Of a DNA stretch of 64,000 nt, positions 24,948-38,000 are shown in pieces (within the stretch, counting starts at the first letter, position 1; each line of letters starts with the position of its first letter). The position numbers and the translations under genes were made by a program. Under the pieces are notes generated by a model. The model ran no database searches, had not been told where the DNA came from, and was given only the letters and a program-made list of their open reading frames with translations. Origin of the DNA: Acanthochlamys bracteata (lineage: Eukaryota > Streptophyta > Magnoliopsida > Pandanales > Velloziaceae); contig CM034143.1 of NCBI GenBank assembly GCA_019914995.1, forward strand, positions 3,722,501 through 3,786,500. Direction: 5' to 3'.

Positions 24948-26480
24948 TCTTAGATTTTTATTTTCTTCAGCAGAAGTTTCAACAACAAATGTTCTTCTTT
25001 TGACTGCTGGAGTATATTCTATACATACAATTTTACTACAAGACAATGGAACTTCGTGCAGCCTGAGCAGAGTAAGAGCAACATAGCACATTTATTCATA
25101 TGTAAATAATTCAAAAATAAATTTTAATATTTTATAAAAATAAATTGTTTGAAAAATAGTTTGTATAACTTAATATAAAGGATCTTTAGAAAAATAATAT
25201 TTTTGACTAAAAAATAAATGTAAATATTCGGTGAAGTAAATATGCCTTCAATGGAAGTGTCTTTGATTCACTAACATTATGTGGTCGATTAGAAGAGGTG
25301 TACAGTCCAATCATTCATGGTTAGCTCATTTCCGATATGAAATTCAGCATTTGAAGAATTAAGGAATCCAACGTATTTTCGAAGGAGCAAATCGTCATGA
25401 AGATTGGGTCGTACTTTTTCCATTTTCAAGCAAGAAGCTAGATGCACTGTGGAGGATAGGATTTCATGAAGATTGGGTAGTATTTATTAAAATTTTATTT
25501 TAATTTAATTTAATAAATATTTTATAGTATTAACAAAATTTTAAATTTAAAAATTACAGATAAATTTTATGATATAAAATTTTTATATATTTAACTTTTA
25601 TCGTATTTTTATTTAAAAAATTCAACATTATTTTTTAAAAACTTCAAAATAATTTTTTTAAAAAAAAGTTATTTTAAATATAGTCCAAGATCCCCTATAT
25701 ATTTGTAATTGGATAAAAATTTCAATACTATAGACATACGGAAAGCTTCCGTTCATCACCCTTTGGTTAAAAAAGACACAAATTATAAGAAGAATGACTA
25801 ATGTACAAATTTTCATGATATTTGGATGCGTTTTGAAATTTTATTGTTTTGAAATTGAATGAAATAAAATAATACAAAAATGTATGAAATTTTGGGTATT
25901 TTAATAAATGATCAAAATACACCTAATAATTAGATCATTTTTAATGATCTTGAGATACTTCGACCGTCAAATAAGGATGATATACCAAAACCTTAGTAGT
26001 GCGATACTGAAATTCTTATCCCGCAATAGGCAAATGGAGTGGATTTGTCTGTATAATTGCATTTGTATAAGGGGATGTGTGAAAGTGCTTTCAAATTAAT
26101 GAAAAAGAACAATCTATTTAAATTTGAATTTGAGCAGTAATAGCCATGTTTAGTTTCTTGCAGTCTTCTACTATTACACAAAGGATGGCTGTAGAATTAC
26201 AAGACATAACGCCGGGCCTTGATTTGTCAAAGAATTAACTGCAAATTACTAGAAGTAGAAACACGTGTAACTATTAGATCGCATGTCTGAAATTATTAAG
26301 CCAAAATAAGCCCCAAAGAGTATCCTTAGGTATTTGTGATGACTTATATTTATAAATTACATAAGTTGCTCATTGCGGCTTATTTCGTAAGTCATATCTT
26401 CTAGCTTATCAAAATAAACTACAAGCTAAGGACAAATAACAATTTTGCCATTGATAAGTTAAGAAATTAAAGAAATTGTC
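24948..26480. other. AT-rich intergenic DNA with repeat remnants
   Basis: About 25470-25690 is AT-block sequence like the MITE-like family. About 26290-26440 is another small repeat-like segment with a TTAAGCCAAAATAAGCC start and GCTTATCAAAATAA in its second half, suggesting inverted ends. No gene is recognised. Confidence 0.4.
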
Positions 26481-26488
26481 ACTCCATC

Positions 26489-27217
26489 CTATTTCAAAAG
26501 ATAGGCCATCTTCTTCCTCTTACTTGTCCAAAATTTAAACAACTTTTCAATGCCATATCCTTTACATGTGACATATATGAGATTTGATCTTCTGCGAAAA
26601 TAATATCTCCACGAACGATAACCCTTAAAGGCATCATCATAACCCGAATAAGGTACACTTCTTTGACCATGCACCCAACAATTTTTCATTGCTTGCAAAC
26701 AACACATACATGAGACAACAAAAAATATGGAGTCGAGAATAGTCAGCAATCTTGCCCAGTCCACACTCTGTCGGTGTCATTATTTGTGTAGCTATTACAT
26801 ATATAGTAAGTAATGTTGCTCCTTCTAGCTCAAAAGGATACGGTAGACTACCATCCTCAACATTGCCCTCACCCTTCTCATCAAAGTCTGATTTTTCTGC
26901 TCTGCGACTTTACTTTTTGGGTTAGAACTCGAACGATGAAAATTGAGATAAAAAGCGAACACAAGAGGCACCAAAATTTACGTAGAAATATTTCCATACT
27001 TGGAGAAAATGGAAAATACGACGGCATTGATAAAGAGAACTTCTTTAAGAAACAAAAATTATGCTACTCTTTTCACAAGACTACTGCCAAGCATAGTCTT
27101 GTTCGAGAATTTGCAACTATTTTTTATACAAGTGGAATGCTAATGGCTTCCTTAAGATCGAACCTATATACTAAAATAATTGGTAATACTTTGGAGGCTA
27201 GTATTTTCCATATATAA
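26489..27217. other. Unrecognised open frames on both strands
   Basis: A 91-residue minus-strand frame (26489-26764) contains HGQRSVPYSGYDDAFKGYRS and a Lys-rich end (TSKRKKMAYLLK). A 134-residue plus-strand frame follows (26813-27217). Neither matches a family I know, and neither has clear promoter or splice context. The minus frame has protein-like composition and could be a host or transposon remnant. Confidence 0.25.
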
Positions 27218-27259
27218 GCACAGTCCTCTAACATTCAACTAATATACAATATAAAATGG

Positions 27260-27800
27260 CATGAGCTACTGAGCCCACCAGACTAAGATTCAATTTGGTC
27301 CAACTTATGCGACACTATCATACTTACTAAAAGCTTTATCCTTTTTTTGTTAAGCCACATTTATGCTACTTCGCTACTAGAGCGAGCTTAACCTAAATTG
27401 AAGGCCCAATAATCTCCTCCTTAATGATACGTCATGTGCTCTAACTCTGCGACTCTAATACCACATGTTCGATCAGATCGCTATATAAAAATAAGTATTC
27501 AATAATTTAGCATCTTATATAACCTCATGTTTTTTCAATATGCAGTTAGTGTAGAACAAAAAAAGTATTAGTAGTTAAGTCCATCGATTCAGAGCCTAAT
27601 TTGCGCTAGCCTAAGGAAAGACACTGGACCACATATGAAGTTAGCTAATTTATTGTTTACTCTGTCACTATTTTTGGTCGCTTTGTTACTCAACACAATT
27701 ATCTAGATCATCTTTAAGTCAGACACTACTTGCGACCCCTCAGCTACTAGCTAGCTTAAACCTAAACCAATTTGAAGCCTCAACACGAGAAGTTTAGCAA
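27260..27800. repeat. Diverged repeat units related in phrasing to those at 9.8-10.3 kb
   Basis: Two stretches (about 27260-27430 and 27600-27800) share a TACT..CTAG..GCTTAA..CCTAAA..TTGAAG..C order. About 27450 has CTCTAATACCACATGTTCGATC, comparable with CTCTGATACCAATTATGAGATC at 10050. These appear to be old copies of an unidentified repeat. Confidence 0.4.
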
Positions 27801-27852
27801 GGATGCTTCTTCATTCATTTGATTCATGTGAGGCATTTTTCTGTCCTATTTA

Positions 27853-28090
27853 GGGCGTGTTTCAATGGAGTGGAACTCCACTTTCTTCCGCCAGAATTGA
27901 AGTTCCACTCACTTCCTTTGTTTTAATTGCAAATAGAACTGGAAACTCAAGTTTTCAGTTCCATACAAGTGGAACTCAAGTTCCACTACATTTCTCTTTT
28001 TCAATTCACTTCCAACCCACTTCAACAATCAATTAAAATATAAAAACTAAACTCCACTTCCACCTTATTTTTTAAGAAACTCCACTTCTC
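27853..28090. repeat. Partial Tourist-like MITE
   Basis: The start TTA|GGGCGTGTTTC at 27850-27863 matches the terminal sequence of the complete Tourist-like element at 50437. Repeated TGGAACTCCACTT-type sequence follows. The other terminus is not found, so the end given is a guess. Confidence 0.4.
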
Positions 28091-29090
28091 ATTTTTTACT
28101 TTTCACGTAACTCAGTTACGGACATTTGAAATATGCTCTTATAGCGTCATACATTTAATAGGTAGTGAAGATTCTTTTATAGCATTCTAGATATCGCTTC
28201 TGCTGAAACTTCTTCCATCTACCGAACTTTATAAGGTTCAATGAGATTCTACAACCTTGCATATTACTATAGAACAATCTAGTAAGGTATAGATGATTTT
28301 TCGTATTTTTAGGATTTAGAATATTTTGAAGCATTCCTAATTATTCTAAAACTTTAGAATATTTTGAGTCATTCTAAAACTTTTAAAACATTCTAGAATA
28401 TTATGGGTGAAACAAATTCACAAATATAAAATATATATCTTGTTATATATTAAAATATTTCAATTATTTATATTTCTATTGTAATTTATATATTTTTCTA
28501 TTTAAATATCATTCTAATATTATTTCAAAATATGTTTATTTCATGTAGATATTCGTCTTAAAATAAGTTGTTTATTTTGGAAATAAATGATTTATTAATA
28601 AGTTTTTAAGTTTCAGCTTATTTGAATAGGCCCAATAATTTGACAACTTGTGAGGTTACTCTAAATAAATAAAAATAATAAAACAGAAAAGAAGAGACTT
28701 TCGAGTTCCATGACCGGAAGATCGTCCAATTTGACTCACAAAAATTTAATCCCTGACAAAACAAAATTGTAGACTTCCTAACTAACCGATATGGATGCTT
28801 TTATGTAAAGTTATATAGGCGACAATTGAATTAATGAATGGAGGCTTTGGACATGTTTAAAGTTACAAAATATTTCACTATTTTTGTTTAAATTTTGAAT
28901 TCCACTACTTAATTTGATTCAATCATCACTCAAAATATTTTTACTTTCACATTAAATTTATTTCTATTAAATTTTATTTTTATTTTTATTTTTATTTTGT
29001 ATTATTTTAAATTTTATTTTTACAGAATTTTTATTTCTGTTAAATCTTATTTTACGACACATTTTTTATATTTAGTTGACAATATTAGTT
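28091..29090. other. AT-rich intergenic DNA
   Basis: No coding sequence is recognised. Several short repeats of ATTTTGAA.CATTCTAAAA type occur at about 28310-28400. Confidence 0.45.
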
Positions 29091-29097
29091 TAGTTAT

Positions 29098-29783
29098 GAA
29101 GCATTTGACAGGATTTTTAAAATAATTTTTTTGAAATAAAAAATATTTCTATCATATTTTACAAAACGAGCTTTATTACTTTATATTAAAAAATAATAAA
29201 ACTTTATAATAGAAATTTTTTTATATAGGATTTATAAAATATAATAAAAAAAATTATTAAAAAAATAAAATAAAATTATTGAAATGAAATGAAACAAAAC
29301 GATCATGATGAAAAATGGCTTGAACGGTTTCTTGTTCCAGACGTAGGCGGCATTTGATATGATGCTCGATAAGCTGGTATGATACCTGATTGCTAGGGAA
29401 TGTTGGACCTGACTACTTGTTTGGTTGCTTCGTTTTTTTTTTTATTTTTTTCTGTTGCTGCTTTATTATCTGTGAGGAGTTTCGAGATATTTGGATGGCA
29501 TTCAAATTAGCTGTATCAGACTTGGGTAGTGTTGCAAAAAGTTGCGTAATGAGAAAATTGCAGTCCGATTCTAAAATTGCCATGTAGCATTATGAAATAA
29601 TTTTTTTAAATAAAAAATATTTTTATTTTTAAAAAATAATAAAAATAAAAAATAAAAAATAAAAAAATTTTATTACGTAAAATTTTTTATATATTTTCTA
29701 AAATTTTTAAATATTTATAAAATATATATTAAATATAAAATTTAAAAAAAATGTTGAAAAAACACTCAATCAAACGCTCCCTA
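29098..29783 (+). repeat. Two neighbouring AT-rich MITE-like copies
   Basis: Copies at about 29098-29290 and 29590-29783 carry the family blocks TTTTTGAAATAAAAAATATTT and TTATTACGTAAAATTTTTTA. The second ends CAATCAAACGCTCCC. The 300 bp between them holds an unremarkable T-rich open frame. Confidence 0.5.
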
Positions 29784-30683
29784 ATCTAAAACTAAATTTC
29801 ATAAAACTAAGTTGGTAAAATTAAAATTCGTTTAATTGTGACATATATTAAACATAAGAGATATATTCGAATTTAAGATCTATTTAAAAGTTACGTATAT
29901 AGGAACACGTATGCTAAATATTCTAAAGTTAACTTTATAAAAATTTTTCTCTAGAAAAGGAAGAAGGATTCGGTGATTCATAAGAATAAATACATTCGAG
30001 ATGGCAAATCATACTTTCTATTGTTTGCGTTAAAAAAGTTTAATCTTACCCTATTCACTTACTAATTTGAAAAAAAATTTCATTATCAAAATTGATCCAA
30101 AATCTAAACTTAATTAAATCTTATTATTTTCTTTTGTTCAAAACCCTGATGATTTACTTTATTTTAAGATCATTCAAGCATTTCATTACAAAACTTTTCA
30201 TAACCTATTATTTTAAAACAAATAATTCACTTCAATCAGAATAAAATAACTCACTTATTTTCAAAATAAATTACCATTTTACTAATTTTAAAAATTTAAT
30301 GTTATATTACCTACTAATAATCTTTAATAATATTTAGAAACTTAGAGTGAGTTTTTTTTTTTTTTGTCACGTTTTTAGAAAAATCCTAAAACTCTCTTGT
30401 CGTTTTTTTTTCTTTTTCTCAAGAAAGCAAATAAAAGGGTTGAAGTTTACAAACACCAAGGTACCAACGTTTTAAACTTTCAATTGGAAGAAACACAAAA
30501 ACGTAGTTGCTATCTGTCGTAGAAAGATTAGCGCAAGACGATATCCTAATACATGTAATTTCAAACGCTCTGCTACACATACATAAAAAGGAAAAGAAAT
30601 TAACTGATTGCAGCTAGCCAGCAGTAGCCTAAAGCCCCTAACACAAGCACAACATAGAGAACACTACAACAAAATCGCCCCTT
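29784..30683. other. AT-rich intergenic DNA
   Basis: No gene or bounded repeat is recognised. The last 150 bp lie 3' of the small minus-strand gene and may include its 3'UTR. Confidence 0.45.
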
Positions 30684-30926
30684 TTAATCTTCTATATCTG
30701 GCCCTTCAGCAACGGAACGGAAATGATCAGCCTGCTGCTGGCATGCACTAGGGCACTGCTCGCCGGCATCCGAGGATCCATCATCAACGTTATGCTTGCT
30801 ACTAACAATATCATCTCGTGCGCTTCTTCCAGGTGGCAGATCCGCATCTTTCGCCGCCTCTGCCTCGTTCTTCTTCTTTTCTGTTCCTTGTTGAGGATGG
30901 TTGCTCTTGAGTTGCTGCGAATCCAT
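30684..30926 (-). CDS. Small hydrophilic protein of unknown function (80 aa)
   Basis: I do not recognise this protein. It is short and highly charged, with no membrane segment or signal peptide. Residues 1-20 are Gln/Lys-rich (MDSQQLKSNHPQQGTEKKK), followed by an acidic/alanine-rich stretch (NEAEAAKDADLPPG). The C-terminal half has two cysteines in GEQCPSACQQQ and an acidic end (GPDIED). The composition suggests an intrinsically disordered protein. Codons are clearly GC-richer than the surrounding AT-rich DNA, which argues for a real gene. A TATA box at 31011-31016 lies about 85 bp upstream of the ATG, a good spacing for a plant promoter. It is a single-exon gene as seen. Its neighbours do not suggest a role. 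A non-coding explanation is possible but less likely. Confidence 0.6.
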   Translation of the reverse strand: MDSQQLKSNHPQQGTEKKKNEAEAAKDADLPPGRSARDDIVSSKHNVDDGSSDAGEQCPSACQQQADHFRSVAEGPDIED

Positions 30927-31010
30927 GCCTCAATCTTTACCTAGCTAGCTAACTACCTGCACTGAAGTTTATTTGCTACCTCAATCCGCTGTGAATTGGA
31001 TGCAGCTGGC

Positions 31011-31016
31011 TTTATA
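31011..31016 (-). promoter_or_regulatory. TATA box of the small hydrophilic protein gene
   Basis: The minus strand reads GTGTATAAAGCC. It lies 85 bp upstream of the start codon at 30926, which predicts a leader of about 50-60 nt. Confidence 0.55.
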
Positions 31017-31149
31017 CACACGCTAGTTATGTACGCGTCGTTAACTGCAGTGTGCCTTCTGGTTTTGTCAAGTTGATTCCATCTCACCAACGTGGCATTG
31101 AGGTGGCACTACTACTGAGAAAGAGACAGATAGTACATACAGTGAATAA

Positions 31150-31830
31150 TAGAGTGCGTATTAAGGTTTCTTGAAAGTTTTAGTGTTTTTGGTAGAATTT
31201 CTAATCTTTCTAATAAAATTCATCTATCTATTAAAACACGAATGATAATATACAAGAGTGCCTAATAGTTTTAAATCTTAAATTATTGAAAATTCTGGAG
31301 ATAAACTTTAGTGATTTGGAGCCATCCTCCCGTCGTACTGTGAGATTGAAGAAAGATTAAATTTGGTTTATTTCCGAAAAATCAAATGTAGAAAGTTTGT
31401 TTATCTTGAAATAAAAATTTATTTTTTAAAATAAGTTTGAAAAATAAATCATAATTATTGAATAAAATAAATTTTTATATTTTATTTAAAAATAAATTTT
31501 TAATAAAAAATCTATTAATTATTTATTTATTTAACATTCAAAATAAATTTTAAAAAATAGATTTGATGGATTGATAAACATGTCTATAATGTTGGAGTCA
31601 ATTTTTTCATGAAAATTATTTTCTAAATAAATTTTTTTATTTTGTGAAAATTTTATTTTATATGTATAAAATAAAATTATGTAATAATAAAATAGAATAA
31701 ATAATTTTATATTTTTAAAAATTTGAAATAAATTATTAAAATATTAAAACTATTATAAAATTGAAAAATATTTTTCTAAAGGCACACCTAAATGCATTTA
31801 CATGGGCTATTGCCTGACCTCTTAATAAAA
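31150..31830. other. AT-rich divergent intergenic region
   Basis: This lies between the minus-strand small gene and the plus-strand plastid-protein gene. About 31380-31740 is AT-block repeat sequence with the same flavour as the MITE-like copies. No coding sequence. Confidence 0.4.
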
Positions 31831-31949
31831 TTGTGGACTGTAATTGTGCCGCACTTACTAAAAAACACGTTACAAGTTTTCGTTTTGTAAATATAAAAAT
31901 TTTATTTAGTTTTTTAATAAAAGAAGAGGAAAAGAGAAACTCATCACAA

Positions 31950-32024
31950 ATGCGCCAATTTCTCCTGCTCAGCTGGCTTCTACTAGCAGCTGCTACTGTT
32001 CTTATTTCTTCCACACTTCAGTAG
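31950..32024 (+). other. Possible upstream ORF in the leader of the plastid membrane protein gene
   Basis: A 24-codon frame (MRQFLLLSWLLLAAATVLIS..) ends 70 bp before the main ATG at 32095. It reads like an isolated hydrophobic peptide. If the transcript starts upstream of 31950 it would be an upstream ORF. It may equally be chance. Confidence 0.25.
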
Positions 32025-32094
32025 CTCCAGCGAGCAACAAATAAAACTTGTTTAACTTCTTCCAATTCTCTTTCTAGTATTTCCCCAACCCACA

Positions 32095-35000
32095 ATGTTG
32101 TTGTCAATTAACTCCAACTACCTTATCTCAAGCAACCTTCCACTCCGTAAATCCCACTTCCCATCAGACCTAACTCAAATTACGCCAAAATTCCAAACGC
32201 AAATATCTCACAAGGGCAAGCATTTGAATCAATCAGTAGGACAACTTCAAATATCACTTAGAACAAGAAAGCAACTTCTGTTCCTGGTCTGCAGGGATTC
32301 TGTTGGGAGGCAGCAGGGTTCCGGAGAGAACCGGGCAAGAGGCGGTGGGAACTGGAATGATTGGATCACTTCTGCCCTGCTGTTTGGATTCTGGGCTGGG
32401 CTCATGTACTATGTTTTCAAGCTTGCTCCGGATCAGACTCCCGTAAGAACTTGCGTATTTATGTTCCTTTTCCTTTACATAAATTTATAGCGGTTTTATC
32501 ATTTATCAAATTGCTGCGATTGATTCATTTTATAAGCGTTACTGAGGAAACCGTGTAACTAAAGACGGAAATTTATATATCATTCACTTTGGTGAGTGAT
32601 ATTCAAGTTTGAATTTTTAAACCTAGAATTGAGATTTAGTTCATTCAAATCAAAACATTTATTATTTTAAAGAATTGATAAAGGCAAGTAAATGCTGTTT
32701 ATAGAATCAATCTCTATTCTTGTATGGATGGTGCTCACGTTTGCGTTTGTAGATACTACATTCATTAATAACAATTGCCACCAGGCTAGGCAGTAAGCGT
32801 TCCCCACCACCACCAAATATGGTGTGGGTTTCAATTCCAGCAGTGCCAGTTAATCTCAACAAAATAATAATAATAACAAATTATCATCTTTATTGATTAA
32901 TTCAATCATCATTCATGTCCTTCCATAGTGCTTTAAAATATGGATTGTAAAGTAGTTATTCAGATGAAAAATAACTCCTTTTGGGCTTTCCAGGAATTAA
33001 TATTTTGTGGTAAGCAATTTTATTGGAATGAACGTTTCAATATTTCACAAGAATGATTGTTTGGCATTACTTAAAAATGATTGATTTTCAATAAACTGTT
33101 TTAGATTTGAAACCTGTTTTAAAAAAATTGGCTATTACCAGAATACTGCCTTGGTGAAGTAAGGAAAGCATCAGGTTAAGTGAAGGCAGTACTACCTCCA
33201 ATCTTTTGTGCTGATCTTCTACAACTAACCTTTGGGTCCCCATAATTCTTAGTCATTACTTTAACTTAAAATATTTTTTTTCTGCAAGTTAGAGTTAAAA
33301 AAGCTGGAGATTTTGCATTAAGATGGATTTGATTCTGTTTTCTGTTTTCAATCCTTGTAATTTTATAGTAGTTGATCCTTAATATTCTAGTTATTTTCCC
33401 TATTTGCAAAGCTGAACACTGTTGATGGTACTTGTTGACAATTGACGTAATTCACATTTCAACTTGTTCCTGGAAATAATTTCGGAATGAGTAATTATCA
33501 TCTCCTAAAGTTCTCAAGATATTATATCTGCTTTTAGGACGATATTTGCCCATCATCCTAAAAAAGTCCCATATAAGCTTTAGTGCCATTGAGCCTCTGT
33601 CTGTTTTATTCCTAAACAATAATGTCTTTACTATCAAAGATTGACTGCTTGATGAAGCAAAAATAAAAAAGGCAAAGGGAGTCGTTCTTCATATCTCATG
33701 TTCCTTTCCTTTTATTCTTGGACTTTATTGACGTAGTGTAAATAACTTGCAGAATAGGGATTTCTATTTTGTGCAAAAGCTGCTTAATCTGAAAGGCAAT
33801 GATGGCTTCCGAATGAATGAAGTTCTTGTGGCTTTGTGGTACATGATGGGATTGTGGCCCTTAGTGTATGGCATGCTATTGATTCCAAGTGGTAGAAGGT
33901 AATTGCTGACTTGCATAATCATAATCTACTATTATCTTTTTTTGTGCCAATATGCAGTTGGTTACTTTTTTCATAGTCATAGTGTTTAAGCTTTCCTTTG
34001 TGCCGATTTCTGGAGAAGTGGAAAAACCAAGTTGTGATTGTTGCTTTGGCTTCATCTGAACGTCCTTTGTTTGTTTTAAATATAACAATTTTGTATGAAT
34101 GGAGCCTATGTCTTGTTTAACTGGAAGACCTTGAACCAAATTAATCTGTTGATGGCATGACCTATTCAAGCTGTGATGTACATTACTGCTTTAGGATATA
34201 AAACTTTGTTATCCTTTAACCTAGTTTTCAATCTGCATATGGTCCATTGAGGAATACCAATTTCTTTTAAATTTTAATCTGTTTCCAAAGTGTGTTATGC
34301 ATTAAGAATTCTTAGCCATGTTAGTGTGAAACGATAAAGCTTATGTGAACAAACCGGTCGATCGAAAAGTTAAGCTGATTAATAGGAGTTATTTTTAGTA
34401 TATTATATTCTAAAATGCCTCTATAACTACAAACGTTTTTGGCTGTTGTGTGAACACATGAGTATTTTTTCCGTGGTTAAGTTGTAAGTAATATGTGATG
34501 AGCAAAACTTGCTAAGGTGTTTTAGCCCCTTGGCTATAGTAGTGGGCAATACGAATAAACTTAAGACTAAAATCTATAGGACAAGAGGGCTTCAAAGAAG
34601 AACAACAGAGAAGAAGAAATAACAAAGATAAGAAGATACAAAGAATAGAGAGTTAGAAGTCAGTGTAGGAAAATCACCACTTCTACTGACTGATACACTA
34701 CATAATAAATTACTCTTTGCCCCCTGCCCAACTTAACCATCATGGAGTTTTATAACACTCTCCCTGAAGCTGGAGTGAATAAAATCACCTAAACCCAGCT
34801 TGCTTGAATACTCACTTAAGATAGGTCCAAAAAGCATTTCGTAAACAAAAACCCAATTTCTCAATGGAAGCATTAGATTGATATTTATATCTACACCCAA
34901 TGGCACTTCACACCAAATCATTACCAAGTGATAGATTTAGTAGGAGCGGATATGTCACCACAGCCAAAGATAGGTGTAATAGCTCATCCACAAGAACAAC

Positions 35001-38000
35001 TTTTTGATATAAACTATTTTTGTGAAGATGTAAATAATTGAGATCTTCTTGTCATGTGGGACGACACACTAGAACCATTTATGAGGAGATAAGGATGATG
35101 GGGAAGCAAAAAACTCGAATGTATCTGAGTAAGTAACATGAAGCTTTAGTTACTTGAGTCAATAGCTGTGGCTGTTCAACTATATGAGACATAAGAGTAG
35201 GGGTGGTAATATATGATTCGATCCGAAAATTCAATCCGAACCAACTTATTTAATTCGGATTAGGATTAAAAATTTTAACCCCTATAAATATATGTGTTGG
35301 ATTAAGGTTAAATTAATTTAATCCGGTTAGGTCGATACGGGTCGACCGAAATTGATCCACCAATCTGAATTGTCATATCTTAAAGGAATAATTTTTTTTA
35401 TTTTTTCTTATCTTATAATAAAATTTTGACAATAAAAAATAATCGATAATAGTAATTTATAAATTATTAAATTATATTGTATTTATAATCAATCGTTTAC
35501 TTTCATGTCTTAGTAAAATAGAGTAAAATGAGAATTGTAATATTATCAAAATTATTACTATGTAGGTGTTTTTTTAATGACGAATTTTGATTTTGTAAAA
35601 ATATTTTTATCAAAATTTTGTCAGCTAGTTATGTTTATTAAAATTTTTATCGAAAGTATTACTATGTATTTATATTCATAAAACATTAGCTGTCACCGTA
35701 TATTTTTAATAAAAAAAAAATTTAGAACATTTTAAAAACCGATGAAGATACTAAAATGCACATTTTAATGGACACTCAATAAATCTCTTCACAAAAAATA
35801 TCGTGCACATTCATTCCAACTAATCTTATAATTTCACTCAAGTTTAAAAGTGTAGAATTAAAAATTAATAAGTTTATTATTAAATAGGCCTATCGAATTT
35901 GATTCTGTTATTAAATATGTTCAGTTATGATTGACAATTTTGATTCATATAAATTTATGAATTGGGTTGAAGTTGAACGAATTTAATCGGATTATTAAAT
36001 AGGTCAATTCGAAACCAACCTACTAATTGCCACCCGTACATAAGAGATGGTAAGCCCACCACATTGGAAGAAAGGTTAGATGTGTTGGGCAACGCTACTT
36101 AAAAATCACCTTCAGCTAATGACTTGTTAGCCCAAATACTTTACTACGAGGAATATTCCAACATTATCAATTGTTCTTCCACCAATGTTAGCAAACTCAA
36201 CCTGTACGGCCACCTCTTCTTTCCCACTGCTACCTTCAGCACAATTTCTACCAAAACCTCTACAAGGCAATTCGTACCATATCTTCAACATCATAGCTAA
36301 AGGAGCTACTACCATGTCCGAATTCTCCTCAGGAAAAACCTGATTTAAGGAGAGGTATTTTTTCTTTGTAATTCCTTGAAGTCTAGAATATGCCTCATTT
36401 ATAGAAAGAATAGATGCTTCAACCAATCTCATATTCCATATAGATTGAAATTCAGGCCTGATATAAACTTCCCAACTAGGAAGTTCTAATTGCTTTTTCT
36501 TCAAAGTGCTGGTATTGTCAAGTGGTTAGTTGGTAGACAATAAATTCATCCATCGTACATTTAACGTGCTGTAATATTCACTAACGAAGAGATTGTTTTT
36601 CTGATAGGTGAAAAACATCTTGCACAAATCAAACACTTCCGTTGTATTTCTGCGATGCAAGTAACTTCTTTTAACATCTTTCCAGACTGCCTTAGATTTC
36701 CTGTTAAACACATCATTTGTAGCCACCTTAGGTTCCATGCTTTTCCAAAGCCAAACTAGGACGGTATCATTTTCTTTCATCCAACTATCGTACTTCATTG
36801 CAATTACAGGATAATCATTCTCCTACAACACGTAATTTTAAGATCTAGAGAACTTAATTCATGTGATTTGTAGATTAACTAAGTCAAAAGTCGTTTTTTG
36901 ATTCGCTGCCAGTGTTTCCTATCTAGGAAGTGTAGCTACACAGGGAACAGATCTTCTTCAATTGCATCTCAGACGAACAACTAAGAACACTAAACACGAG
37001 CAGATCACACATGTACAACACACAAAAATGAGAAATTACCAATCATGGATAACTGCCAAAAAAAAATAATAATAACTGCAAACATCAATACCATAGAGTT
37101 TAAATACCACGTGAAGGTGGTGCTGAACTAAAATTCCATCTTGCTCTGGTACCATGTGAACAACTGATTGATCTAAAAGCTTAAGCTAATGGGTAGCAGT
37201 TTGTGATATTAATGATATTATATTCAAACAGCTTATTGTTGATTCAATTATGAGGTATAAATCTGGACTTATTGATGGCTTCAATTAAAAACTTGTAGCA
37301 TTTATTTCATTACTGCTTGTGGTGCTTCCCATTTTATAAATCATGTACTTTCTTTTTTTTTTTCTTTGTTGAAATTGTAGTTGATAAATTACTGGAAGAT
37401 ATATAATAATCCCGATTGTTTATCTTGCTTAGTCTTAGTGCTTTTTGAATATTAGATTTCCCTCGCTCACATGCTCACTTCTAGTTCTACTTTGATTTAA
37501 CAAGAAACAAATTGTCTTAAGTAAAAATTGCTATTTAATGCAGCTCAAAGAGCAAAATTCCTGTTTGGCCATTCACTGTTCTATCATGTTTTGCTGGTGC
37601 CTATGCTCTAATTCCCTATTTTGTTCTCTGGAAACCACCTCCACCACCTGTTGATGAAGATGAAATTAAGAGATGGCCTTTGAATTTTTTTGAGTCAAAG
37701 ATAACTGCTGCGGTGAGGATTCAGAAAGCTACTCTCTCTTTCCCTCTAAAATGAATGCAAGCTTTTCTCATTCTATACGACCCAGTCATGTAGGCATGCT
37801 GATAGGGTAGTGTGCATTCAACATCTCATGAATTTCAGATGAAGGGAGTATTTGGAAAGCTAGTGAAAATGGCAATCTACCGCATGCAATCTATTATCCA
37901 TCATGCTAAGTTTTGGAGCTGCAATATTTTGTACTTTCAGCTGCAAAATTCTTCTGGTAGAATGACAATTTAGAATCAAGTCTTGAGAAACTGGTAATAA

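Noticed and set aside
32765-32885. A tRNA gene suggested by B-box-like GGGTTTCAATTCC
   Set aside because: No acceptor stem or anticodon arm can be closed. A SINE fragment explains the boxes and the TAA-rich tail better.
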